Shown: one piece after another, positions 1 through 6,282 of the stretch
How the letters are laid out: each line of letters opens with the position of its first letter
How positions within the stretch are numbered: position 1 is the first letter of the stretch
Program-made: the position numbers and the translations under genes
The notes under the pieces: model-generated
What the model was told of the DNA's origin: nothing
Databases searched by the model: none
What the model saw: the letters and a program-made list of their open reading frames with translations, nothing else
DNA from: an uncultured Clostridia bacterium
Lineage (GTDB): Bacteria; Bacillota; Clostridia; Oscillospirales; Ruminococcaceae
NCBI GenBank assembly: GCA_937894185.1
Contig: CALCSA010000099.1
Location: forward strand, 1 to 9,281
DNA length: 9,281 nucleotides
Direction of reading: 5' to 3'

Positions 1-782
1 CTGCTCTTGAGCCAGTGCTCTTTATCCAGGGCGCAGATCCAGCCGGGAATATCCACGCAAACTTCCTTGACGGGGAACTGGTAAAGCACCGAGCGCAGAA
101 TCTCCTTAATGTCGTCCTCGGAAAGATCGAGGCAGCTGGTGGCCACCACCGGAGCCTCATACTTTTCTTCCAGACGGCCTCTCAGTTCCTGAGCGGCGGC
201 GGAATTGGGATTAGAACAGTTGAGCAGAATGGCAAAGGGCTTGTTGATCTCCTTCAGCTCACCGACCACCCGCTCTTCCGCTTCCTCGTACTCCACCCGG
301 GGAATGTCGGAGATGGAGCCGTCGGTGGTAATCAGCAGCCCAATGGAGGAGTGATCGTTGATCACCTTTTGGGTGCCGATTTCCGCCGCCATGTTAAAGG
401 GAATCGCTTCCTCAAACCAAGGGGTCACCACCATGCGAGGCTGCTCGTTTTCGATATATCCCAAAGCGGAGGGAACAATATATCCCACGCAGTCAATCAT
501 CCGCACATTCATGCCGGCGTTGTCGGCCAGCTGCACATGAACCGCCTCTTCGGGAATAAACTTGGGCTCTGTGGTCATGATGGTTTTGCCACCCGAGGAT
601 TGAGGCAGCTCATCCACCGCTCGCTCCCGGACAAAGTCGCTTTCAATATTGGGGATGACCAGGGTTTCCATAAACTTTTTGATAAATGTGGATTTACCGG
701 TGCGCACCGGCCCCACCACGCCTATGTAGATATTCCCCTCGGTCCGCCGGGCAATATCGGTATATATATTGCGCTTATCCAT
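1..782 (-). CDS. spoIVA: Stage IV sporulation protein A, SpoIVA (N-terminal part, cut by window edge)
   Basis: SpoIVA is the ATPase that polymerises on the mother-cell face of the forespore outer membrane and forms the basement layer of the spore coat. About 260 residues are visible; the Bacillus subtilis protein is 492. The ATG at 782 is preceded by a GGAGAGGAG ribosome site with a 9-nt gap. The translation opens MDKRNIYTDIARRTEGNIYI and then shows the Walker A loop GPVRTGKST, with the lysine at residue 30 exactly as in B. subtilis. DELPQ at 57-61, the paired threonines in TIMTTEPKF (T70/T71) and the Walker B aspartate D97 in IDCVGY also fall at B. subtilis numbering. The reading frame is open to the left edge and ends in a SpoIVA-like CVDIPGW...HWLKS segment. 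The middle and C-terminal domains lie outside the window. The gene follows sipL but is separated from it by a terminator and has its own promoter-like element. Identification is by remembered family sequence; very sure. Confidence 0.97.
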   Translation of the reverse strand, partial: MDKRNIYTDIARRTEGNIYIGVVGPVRTGKSTFIKKFMETLVIPNIESDFVRERAVDELPQSSGGKTIMTTEPKFIPEEAVHVQLADNAGMNVRMIDCVGYIVPSALGYIENEQPRMVVTPWFEEAIPFNMAAEIGTQKVINDHSSIGLLITTDGSISDIPRVEYEEAEERVVGELKEINKPFAILLNCSNPNSAAAQELRGRLEEKYEAPVVATSCLDLSEDDIKEILRSVLYQFPVKEVCVDIPGWICALDKEHWLKS

Positions 783-803
783 GGACGAAATCTCCTCTCC
801 TCT

Positions 804-830
804 ATTACATAATCTAAAACAAATATATTC
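804..830 (-). promoter_or_regulatory. Probable sporulation (sigma-E-like) promoter of spoIVA
   Basis: On the minus strand GAATATA (830-824) fits the sigma-E -35 pattern kmATATT at six of seven positions. TATGTAAT (811-804) is a partial fit, five of eight, to the sigma-E -10 pattern CATACAmT. The spacing of 12 nt is shorter than the usual 13-15, and the ribosome site starts only a few bases further on, so the exact -10 is uncertain. The stronger argument is that the block from GAATATATTTGT to TTAGA recurs with one mismatch ahead of sipL. The known sigma-E control of spoIVA in B. subtilis supports the reading. Confidence 0.5.
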
Positions 831-999
831 GCCGGATGGTCAAGTTATGTCCTGTTGTTGGTGTTATCCCTTAAAATTTACGCAGTATCAGGCAAAATGG
901 CCCCTTGGGGACAGAAAAGCATCCGGTTCCCGACCCAAAAACCTCCAAGCTCCGGGGGGTTGGGGTTTGAATGAAAGGGTAAAACCGCCCGGAAACCAC

Positions 1000-1033
1000 C
1001 AAAACACAAAGGCCCCGGAATTTCCGGGGCCTT
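1000..1033 (-). terminator. Rho-independent terminator after sipL
   Basis: Thirteen bases after the sipL stop, a perfect 12-bp inverted repeat (1009-1020 with 1022-1033, GGCCCCGG core) forms a G+C-rich hairpin. On the minus strand it is followed by the T-rich TTTGTGTTTTGG. It should end the sipL transcript before spoIVA. The remaining space between the two genes (783-1046, 264 bp) holds only this hairpin and the spoIVA promoter element; I see no gene in it. Confidence 0.85.
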
Positions 1034-1046
1034 GGAAGGCGTATGC

Positions 1047-2579
1047 TTACACAATGGGGATGAGCAGCATGCATTTTTCGGAAAGAGCGTCTTCCGTGAC
1101 GCCGTTTTCCTCCCAGATGGCGGTGGGGGAAGTGTTGTAGCGCTTGGCGATTTCCCAAATGCTTTCGCCGGGGTCGGCGTAATAGATGTAGAGCTTGTTC
1201 TGCTCCTTCTGCTTTTGCCTGCTTTCGTCCAAGGTGATGTTGCCGATGGACTGCCGCGTGATGGTGCAGTAGACACAGCCCTTGATCATCACCTCGCAGC
1301 GCAGGTCAATCTTCTCCTTGCCCACCAGAGAATAACTGGAGGAAAGAACATCGCAGGTGGGTTCAAAGGTCAAATCGTCGCAGGTGGCGCTCAGGGGGAT
1401 GGTGTGAGTAAACTGGCTGGGCTGCTCAAAGTAGAGGCACTCCCGGTTTTCCATCCGGGCAAAGAGGCTGATGGTAAGGTTAAAGTCCACCAGCAAAGCG
1501 TCCGCCTGCTGCTTCCAGGTGATGGAATCCACCTCGCACCAGGCATCCAGCACGCAGTCAATTCCTTCGGGAAGATCCAGAGATACCTTGTGCATGGCGG
1601 TTTCGTTGACCACGTCCACCAGCCGCTGGAAGGAGACGGGGGTGTGCTTGCAGCTGCTTTCAAACTGGGTGGAGAAGCAGTCGGCAGCCACTGGAATTTC
1701 GGCGTGGCGGTGAGCGGTAACAGCGGCCCCCAGCTTGGCGTCCACCGCAACGATGCGGCTCTCGCCATCGTCGCCCGCCTTGGGGGATACCATGCAGCTT
1801 GCCACAATCAACTCCACATCGCAGATGCAGTCCTCGTCGGCGGCCTCGCAGTCCAGAATCTGGGAAAGAGGCAGGGTGTACTCCATCACCTCCAAATTCT
1901 TCTCTTCCTCCACCGGCTGGTAGAGGATGTGAAGCAGGAAGTCTCCCTTGACGACGACCTTCCCCGACACCACCTTGTAATCCAACAGGTGAACCCGGCA
2001 GTCGCTGCGGATGATATTGCCGATTTCGGGCTTTCCATAACCCAGCTCCAGCTCCTCAATGAGAGGGAAAGAGCTTTGGCTCTGCCCCAGAACATCGGTG
2101 GTCTGCACCATTTCCCGTTTGAATTGGAGGTCGCCTCCAATGGCGTCGGAAATATACTGCACCTGCTTTTGGTCGGTGACCTTGACGGTGAAGGAGATAG
2201 CGCCCCGCACATCCAGACGCCGCTGGTTGACCGCCCGGCAATTGACATAGTCTACGCTGGGGGTGACGCTGACAATGGGGTCGGCAGGGGTGCTGCGCAG
2301 CTCTACGTTTTTGCTGAAGGGAACCTTGTATTCCACATGGCGGATCTGATTGGACTCCGAAGTGTAGTAGATATGACAGACCGTCATCCCCTCGATGGTG
2401 AGCCGGTCCGCCGACACCGAAGAAGAGTCCAGATGGACTACCGCGCCGCACTTGAGCACCTTGACGATATCCGGGCAGTAGTCGGGCAAAAGCGCATCGC
2501 ATTCAATGGGTTGCTCTACGCTCCCTTGGAAAACAGTTTCGTTTATGGTAATAGTTTGCCGCTGCAAGTTCAGTTCCAT
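1047..2579 (-). CDS. sipL: SipL-like spore coat morphogenesis protein (DUF3794 repeats + C-terminal LysM)
   Basis: This 510-residue protein has the architecture of SipL, the SpoIVA-interacting protein that is needed in Clostridioides difficile to localise coat around the forespore. DUF3794-like units lie at about 25-130 and 185-300, and a weaker third one at about 325-440. Each carries a strand-rich V.G....I.Y...E...H..EY..P pattern. A LysM domain closes the protein at about 463-509 (ADPGESIWEIAKRYNTSP...LLIPIV). There is no signal peptide or membrane segment, as expected for a mother-cell cytosolic protein. The length is close to the C. difficile protein (a little over 500). The ATG at 2579 is chosen because it follows AGGAGAGGG with a 7-nt gap. 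The frame extends upstream to 2861, but that stretch translates a hairpin-rich intergenic region. spoIVA is the next gene. The LysM domain is the part known to contact SpoIVA in C. difficile. Related DUF3794 proteins of unknown role also exist in Clostridia, but size, LysM and neighbour favour SipL. Confidence 0.9.
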   Translation of the reverse strand: MELNLQRQTITINETVFQGSVEQPIECDALLPDYCPDIVKVLKCGAVVHLDSSSVSADRLTIEGMTVCHIYYTSESNQIRHVEYKVPFSKNVELRSTPADPIVSVTPSVDYVNCRAVNQRRLDVRGAISFTVKVTDQKQVQYISDAIGGDLQFKREMVQTTDVLGQSQSSFPLIEELELGYGKPEIGNIIRSDCRVHLLDYKVVSGKVVVKGDFLLHILYQPVEEEKNLEVMEYTLPLSQILDCEAADEDCICDVELIVASCMVSPKAGDDGESRIVAVDAKLGAAVTAHRHAEIPVAADCFSTQFESSCKHTPVSFQRLVDVVNETAMHKVSLDLPEGIDCVLDAWCEVDSITWKQQADALLVDFNLTISLFARMENRECLYFEQPSQFTHTIPLSATCDDLTFEPTCDVLSSSYSLVGKEKIDLRCEVMIKGCVYCTITRQSIGNITLDESRQKQKEQNKLYIYYADPGESIWEIAKRYNTSPTAIWEENGVTEDALSEKCMLLIPIV

Positions 2580-2597
2580 AAGGATACCCTCTCCTCT

Positions 2598-2627
2598 ATC
2601 ACATAGTAGTCTAACACAAATATATTC
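2598..2627 (-). promoter_or_regulatory. Probable sporulation (sigma-E-like) promoter of sipL
   Basis: On the minus strand GAATATA (2627-2621) resembles a sigma-E -35, and TATGTGAT (2605-2598) is a weak -10 candidate at 15-nt spacing. The block matches the one ahead of spoIVA at 17 of 18 positions from GAATATATTTGT to TTAGA. It is followed by the same ATAGAGGAGAGG ribosome-site context. As with spoIVA, the -10 sits very close to the ribosome site, so the true start point needs mapping. Confidence 0.5.
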
Positions 2628-2714
2628 AGAGGTTGTCAGGCTTAGTACAAATCCTGCACGGAAGGGGAAAACTTCCCCAAAAAGGCGAAAGCCCGAGGCG
2701 GAAAAAGCCCGGGA

Positions 2715-2749
2715 CGAAAAGAACAGCCGCTGTCCGGCGGACAGCGGCT
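2715..2749 (-). terminator. Strong Rho-independent terminator upstream of sipL
   Basis: A perfect 11-bp stem (2725-2735 with 2739-2749, core GCCGCTGTCC) has a 3-nt loop and is followed on the minus strand by GTTCTTTTCG. It lies about 200 nt past the PHP stop codon. It therefore ends either a long PHP 3' untranslated region or a separate small RNA from the structured region just upstream. It also insulates sipL from read-through. Confidence 0.75.
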
Positions 2750-2775
2750 TGGCGTGCCAAAAAATTCGATTCACT

Positions 2776-2829
2776 GTATGGGGGCTCAATCCCCCTATCA
2801 TACCCGGTTTCGCAACTCGTAGTTGGGGG
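2776..2829 (-). repeat. Cluster of inverted repeats with competing pairings
   Basis: Two hairpins are visible: GTAT-GGGGG (2776-2784) pairs with CCCCC (2791-2795) and ATAC (2800-2803), leaving a 4-nt bulge, and CAACT (2813-2817) pairs with AGTTG (2821-2825). A second G5 run (2825-2829) could instead pair with the same C5 at 2791-2795. The two folds exclude each other. This could be a structured small RNA, part of the PHP 3' untranslated region, or a copy of a dispersed intergenic repeat. The window alone does not decide. Confidence 0.45.
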
Positions 2830-2949
2830 TTAAGGTAAAAATCCGCTGCGCATGTCACCAAATTTTAAAGGGGCGTTAGCTCTCTTATAAACCTGCGAGT
2901 CAAGCACATAGGGCTTTTTTGACAGACACTGTTTGTGTAAAAGGAATGA

Positions 2950-3678
2950 CTATGTTTTTCCTCCCTGCTCAAGCCAGTGGAGGACGGCGGCGGGAGTCCG
3001 CTCCGGCAGCTCCATCACCCGGTCCTCCTCCGGGGGGAGAATATCCTCCAGATAGTGGGCGTCGCTGGCTCCGATCAGCTTTACCTGCTGTAGGGCCGGA
3101 TGAGCATCCCGCAGAGCCTGCAGATTCCCATTTCGGCTCACCTCGGCCACTGGGAACTTCAGGTGCCGGGGGAAAACGCCAAAGCTGGACAGGACGGAAA
3201 AGGAGGCCCGGTCGATATGGGCGGGGTAACAGATTCCCCCATAATGCTTGGCCAGAGCGGGGGCATCGTCGATGGAAATTCCGCTGGCGGTGACCAGAAG
3301 AAGGGGTTCCTCCCCCAAGATGCCGTCGTCAGTATCCATGAAAAGCTGGCGGCCGTAAATATCCGGACGGTTTTTGATGGGGGGCAGGCTCTTGTAAACT
3401 TCCTGTGCAAACTGTTCGGCCTGATCGGCGGTGGGGAAGAGGCAGACCATATGGATTTCTTCGGCGGTGCAAAGCTCCATGCCGGGAAGTACCAAAATCC
3501 CCACCTGCTCCCCAGCCTGAATGGCGCTGCGGCAGTTGCCCGCCGAGTTGTGGTCGGTGAGGGCGATGATGTCCAGCCCCAGCAGAGCGGCCATGTTCAC
3601 CAGATTGGCAGGGGTCATATCCTCATCCCCGCAGGGGGAAAGGCAGGAGTGAAGATGTAAATCGTAAGTGTAGTGCAC
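2950..3678 (-). CDS. PHP-domain metal-dependent phosphoesterase
   Basis: This is a 242-residue PHP-superfamily protein with the full metal-ligand set in order: DLHLHS (H8, H10), TDHNS (D42, H43), GMEL (E68), EIHM (H76), PAHID (H154) and SDAH (D206, H208). Such proteins hydrolyse phosphoester bonds using two or three metal ions. Relatives include TrpH/YciV-type nucleotidases and exonucleases and the PHP domain of DnaE, but the substrate here is unknown. It is a stand-alone, probably cytosolic domain with no signal or membrane segment. The start is taken as GTG at 3678, which follows AGAGGGG with a 6-nt gap and begins just ahead of the first metal motif. The frame runs on to an ATG at 3750, but that would translate the loop of the gpsA terminator. 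The gene lies beyond that terminator, with only about 37 bp for a promoter, so it may depend on read-through. No functional link to its neighbours is evident. Confidence 0.88.
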   Translation of the reverse strand: MHYTYDLHLHSCLSPCGDEDMTPANLVNMAALLGLDIIALTDHNSAGNCRSAIQAGEQVGILVLPGMELCTAEEIHMVCLFPTADQAEQFAQEVYKSLPPIKNRPDIYGRQLFMDTDDGILGEEPLLLVTASGISIDDAPALAKHYGGICYPAHIDRASFSVLSSFGVFPRHLKFPVAEVSRNGNLQALRDAHPALQQVKLIGASDAHYLEDILPPEEDRVMELPERTPAAVLHWLEQGGKT

Positions 3679-3714
3679 CGCATTCCCCTCTTTCGTCACC
3701 CTTGATAGGAAGGC

Positions 3715-3762
3715 AAAAAAGCAACAGGCCACCCCCGGCAGGGCAAACACTGCGGGGATGGC
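3715..3762 (-). terminator. Probable terminator after gpsA
   Basis: Fifteen bases after the gpsA stop, an imperfect G+C-rich stem (3728-3741 with 3750-3762; GCCATCCCCG against CGGGGGTGGC, one G-T pair and one bulge) is followed on the minus strand by CTGTTGC and then six T residues (3720-3715). The T run starts 7 nt after the stem, which is later than ideal, so termination may be partial and let some transcription into the PHP gene. Confidence 0.55.
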
Positions 3763-3777
3763 TTATCTTCTGTGCGA

Positions 3778-4791
3778 TTAGCGGGAAAGGAGCCAGATGG
3801 CCTCGCTTTCGTGGCGGCTGGGCCGCTTCATCAGGTCGGAGACGGCTTCCCGGGGGTTCTTGCCCTCGTAAAGCACGGCGTAGACCTGCTCCACAATGGG
3901 CATGACAATAGCATGCCTGCGGCTAAGTTCCCAAGCGATTTTAGAGCAGCCGTAGCCCTCAACCGTCATGCCGATTTCCTCCACGGCTTTGGCGGGCTCC
4001 ATCCCCTGCCCGATGAGGATGCCGCAGCGGCGGTTGCGGCTGTGCATGGAAGCGCAGGTGACAATCAAATCCCCAATGCCGGAAAGCCCCGCAAAGGTTT
4101 CGCTCTTGGCTCCCAGCGCCACTCCCAGCCGGGCGATTTCTGCAATGCCCCGGGTCATGAGAGCCGCCTTGGTGTTGTCTCCCGCCTCCAACCCGTCCAG
4201 AATCCCGGCAGCCAGAGCAATGACGTTCTTCAGCGCCCCACCCAGTTCCACTCCCAGCACATCGTCGCTAACGTAGATGCGCAGGTTGCCGCCACCCAGA
4301 ATGTCCTGCACATACTGGGCGGCAGCCCGATTGCGGGAGGCCGCCACCACGGTGGTGGGAACCCCCCGGGCCACTTCTTCCGCGTGGGAAGGCCCCGAAA
4401 GCATCACCTGACTGCCTTTGGGCAGCTCCTCCTCCAGCGCGTCGGAAAGGGGCTTGTAGCTTCCGGCCTCCAAGCCCTTGGAAACACAGACCACCGGGGT
4501 TTCCGGCCGGATGTGCTCCGCCAGCTTTTGGGCGGTCTGCCGCACTGCAGAGGAGGGTGTGGCCAAAATCACCAGATCCTGCTGGGGGACCTCCTCCAGC
4601 GAGGTGGTGATGGCAATATCCTCGGAAATTTTAACACCTTTCAGGAGCTTTTGATGCTCCCGGGTGGTGTTTAGCTGTTCCACTTCCTGTGCAAAGGGAG
4701 ACCAGATAGTAAGGGTATGCCCCAGATCGTGGGCCATCACCGCAAGCGCAGTGCCAAAGCCTCCCGCTCCCATAACAAAAATTCGAGCCAC
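3778..4791 (-). CDS. gpsA: NAD(P)+ glycerol-3-phosphate dehydrogenase
   Basis: GpsA reduces dihydroxyacetone phosphate to sn-glycerol-3-phosphate, the backbone donor for phospholipids. The 337-residue product shows the N-terminal nucleotide loop GAGGFG (8-13), VSKGL (103-107) and SGPSHAEEV (132-140). The catalytic lysine motif GGALKN has K188, followed by DNTKAALMTRG (205-215), GLSGIGDLIVTC (235-246) and SRNRR (251-255). The length is normal for the family. The start is placed at GTG 4791, not the in-frame ATG at 4821. The GTG has a perfect AAGGAGG 8 nt upstream and puts the Rossmann motif at the usual distance from the N-terminus; the ATG has no such site and lies inside plsY. That AAGGAGG overlaps the plsY stop codon (TAAGGAGG), so the two genes are probably translationally coupled. 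Its product is the substrate of PlsY. Confidence 0.97.
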   Translation of the reverse strand: MARIFVMGAGGFGTALAVMAHDLGHTLTIWSPFAQEVEQLNTTREHQKLLKGVKISEDIAITTSLEEVPQQDLVILATPSSAVRQTAQKLAEHIRPETPVVCVSKGLEAGSYKPLSDALEEELPKGSQVMLSGPSHAEEVARGVPTTVVAASRNRAAAQYVQDILGGGNLRIYVSDDVLGVELGGALKNVIALAAGILDGLEAGDNTKAALMTRGIAEIARLGVALGAKSETFAGLSGIGDLIVTCASMHSRNRRCGILIGQGMEPAKAVEEIGMTVEGYGCSKIAWELSRRHAIVMPIVEQVYAVLYEGKNPREAVSDLMKRPSRHESEAIWLLSR

Positions 4792-4804
4792 AGTGTCGTC
4801 CTCC

Positions 4805-5437
4805 TTATTTTTTTGCTCCAAACCGCCGCTCGGTACCGGTGAGCAGGCGCTTTATGTTGTCTCGATGCATGACGAGCAAAAGGCCGCCGATGATTGCGGC
4901 GCTGATGGTGTCGTACCAGGGGGAGCCCCCCTGACGGGAAACTACCAGCCAGGTGATGATTGGATAGAACAAAGCTCCCAGCACCGAACCGAGAGAAACA
5001 ATGCGGGTGATCAGCACAATGGGCAAAAAGACCACCGCAATAATGGCAAAGACCAATGGGTTGATGCAGAAGATGATTCCCAAAGAGCTGGCGACGCCCT
5101 TTCCCCCTTTAAAGTGAAAGTAAAGGGGGAAGAGATGGCCCAGCAACACACATAGCCCCGAGATGTAGCCCACATCCAGAGGGAGAGTGACTCCTGTCCG
5201 GGCCAGAAGCCAGCGGGACAGGGTGATGGCAACGGCTGCCTTAAAAAAATCCCCCAAAAAGGTGAGGGCGGCAGGCCCTTTGCCGTAAGTACGCAGCATG
5301 TTGGTCATGCCTGCATTTCCGCTGCCGTGGCGGCGGACATCGTCCCCGGCCAGAAGGCGGGAAATGATGATGGCAAAGCTGATGCTGCCGATCAGATAGC
5401 TAAACAGGGCAATTCCCGCTGTGACGGCGATGGTCAT
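4805..5437 (-). CDS. plsY: Acyl-phosphate:glycerol-3-phosphate acyltransferase PlsY
   Basis: PlsY is an integral membrane enzyme that transfers an acyl group from acyl-phosphate (made by PlsX) to glycerol-3-phosphate, giving lysophosphatidic acid. The 210-residue product has all three family motifs: GSGNAGMTNMLRT (38-50), KGGKGVAS (110-117) and HRDNIKRLLTGTERRFG (191-207). Hydrophobic stretches at about 3-24, 56-80, 88-106, 120-145, 147-167 and 178-190 fit a multi-pass protein. The start is the ATG at 5437, which has a G-rich GGGGGGAAGG site just upstream and opens directly into the first membrane segment. The longer in-frame ATG at 5497 has no ribosome site and adds a non-hydrophobic tail. 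plsY lies immediately upstream of gpsA, so substrate-making and substrate-using enzymes share a transcript. About 209 bp of non-coding sequence, mostly a tandem repeat, separates it from the kinase gene upstream. Confidence 0.96.
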   Translation of the reverse strand: MTIAVTAGIALFSYLIGSISFAIIISRLLAGDDVRRHGSGNAGMTNMLRTYGKGPAALTFLGDFFKAAVAITLSRWLLARTGVTLPLDVGYISGLCVLLGHLFPLYFHFKGGKGVASSLGIIFCINPLVFAIIAVVFLPIVLITRIVSLGSVLGALFYPIITWLVVSRQGGSPWYDTISAAIIGGLLLVMHRDNIKRLLTGTERRFGAKK

Positions 5438-5511
5438 GGCCTTCCCCCCAGAATCAGACTGCGCAAATTCCCCGCCCCAAGCAGCGTCCGCAGTCATCTA
5501 AATGAATCAGT

Positions 5512-5661
5512 ATTGGCCCATCGGCTGAAAAATCCCTAGAACAGATGCTGCCGGTACGGAAGCGGTCCGGCTCAGGCAAGCTTCAAATTGGCCTGCCGAC
5601 TGAAAAATCCCTAGGACAGATGCTGCCGGTGCACAAACGGTTCGGCTCAGGCAAGCCCCAA
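5512..5661. repeat. Tandem duplication, two 75-bp copies
   Basis: Copy A is 5512-5586 and copy B is 5587-5661; both begin ATTGGCC and end CAA. They are the same length with no gaps. I count 12 differences in 75 (about 84% identity), 11 of them transitions. Copy B contains the last four codons and the TGA of the P-loop kinase gene, and copy A contains the matching codons with one amino-acid change. The event therefore duplicated the tail of that gene together with about 60 bp downstream. The repeats fill most of the gap before plsY. Each copy has a conserved CTGAAAAATCCCTAG core. Confidence 0.9.
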
Positions 5662-6261
5662 CGCTTTCTGCGCCCGGGCAAGTGTCTGCTCCAGACGGAG
5701 GGTTCCGTCTACCAGAAGCACGGGGTGACCAAGGGCCTGGGCTTCCTTCTGCCGGCGTGCGGCAAAGAGGCAGTCCCGCTCCATCCAGCGGCGGAACGCA
5801 AGGTCCGGCCGGGTACAGTTTTGCAGGAACAGGTCCACCCAATCCCGTTTGGAATAATGCTCCCACTGGAACTCCCAAGTGGGAATCATACAGAGGCAGC
5901 GCCCCGGCGGGACGCCCACCATCTGCAGGAGGACGGGCATCAGCCCGGCCCCTTCCGCCAGAACGGGCTTTTCCTCCGCCAAAGCGGAAATTTCCTGCCA
6001 AACCATGGGGAAGATTGCCTCGTAGAGCCGCTCCTGCTCCCGGCAAAGCTCCCGGGGATCAGGGGCCCAGGTGCCGTCATCCCAAGGCTTGAGCATTCTG
6101 CGGCAGAGAGCGTTGCCCTCCCGCGCCAGAAGCTTCATCATTCGGCCCAGCTCCTCATCCAAGGAGTAGAGGTGCAGGCCGTGCCGCCGGGTCAGCAGTT
6201 CTGCCACGGTGCTTTTGCCGCAACAGGGGGAGCCGCTGATCCCGTAGATGGCGTGGGGCAT
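5647..6261 (-). CDS. Uncharacterised P-loop kinase-like protein
   Basis: The 204-residue product has an N-terminal phosphate-binding loop GSPCCGKST (10-18) and a second acidic motif PVLAEGAGLMP (99-109). A C-terminal block IPTWEFQWEHYSKRDW...AFRRWMERD..FA (126-166) and LLVDG (182-186) follow. This layout resembles small nucleotide or metabolite kinases and a widespread group of unassigned AAA/P-loop proteins that carry a PT.EFQ..HY..R.W...AF..WM.RD signature. I know no assigned substrate. Dephospho-CoA kinase, cytidylate kinase and zeta-toxin-type kinases are alternatives, but the motifs downstream of the P-loop do not match them well. There is no membrane segment. The ATG at 6261 follows GGGAGG with a 7-nt gap. 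The gene starts 21 nt after the der stop and is almost certainly co-transcribed with it. Its last codons lie in a 75-bp tandem duplication. Confidence 0.8.
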   Translation of the reverse strand: MPHAIYGISGSPCCGKSTVAELLTRRHGLHLYSLDEELGRMMKLLAREGNALCRRMLKPWDDGTWAPDPRELCREQERLYEAIFPMVWQEISALAEEKPVLAEGAGLMPVLLQMVGVPPGRCLCMIPTWEFQWEHYSKRDWVDLFLQNCTRPDLAFRRWMERDCLFAARRQKEAQALGHPVLLVDGTLRLEQTLARAQKALGLA

Positions 6262-6282
6262 GGGAACACCTCCCAGAAGCTG

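Larger units (their letters stand above)
2580..2949. other. Gene-free, hairpin-rich intergenic region
   Basis: These 370 bp between the PHP gene and sipL carry no credible coding region. From right to left they hold an unstructured A+T-rich part (about 2850-2949) and a cluster of inverted repeats at 2776-2829. The strong minus-strand terminator at 2715-2749 follows, then a small hairpin GGGGAA-AAC-TTCCCC at 2664-2678, then the sipL promoter element. No tRNA arm, T-loop or known riboswitch core was recognised. Confidence 0.7.

Noticed and set aside
15..812. Plus-strand open frame of 265 codons at the left edge
   Set aside because: It is antisense to spoIVA, whose minus-strand translation matches SpoIVA motifs at exact B. 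subtilis positions.
1032..2606. Plus-strand open frame of 524 codons
   Set aside because: It is antisense to sipL along its whole length, with no ribosome site and low-complexity H/G/V-rich translation. SipL in the opposite frame has clear domains.
2760..2850. tRNA or known riboswitch in the structured intergenic region
   Set aside because: No T-loop consensus, anticodon arm or matching acceptor stem was found on either strand, and no known riboswitch core was recognised.
2580..2861. N-terminal extension of SipL to the ATG at 2861
   Set aside because: It would translate through a terminator and the promoter element. The ATG at 2579 has a strong ribosome site and gives the family's normal length.
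3772..4674. Plus-strand open frame of 300 codons
   Set aside because: It is antisense to gpsA, which has every family motif.
5512..5661. CRISPR array
   Set aside because: There are only two contiguous, diverged copies with no spacers between them and no cas genes in the window.
5507..6046. Minus-strand frame reading through both 75-bp repeats with a repeated peptide
   Set aside because: Its upstream part is a frame-shifted shadow of the P-loop kinase and it has no ribosome site. The repeated peptide only reflects the DNA repeat being a multiple of three.
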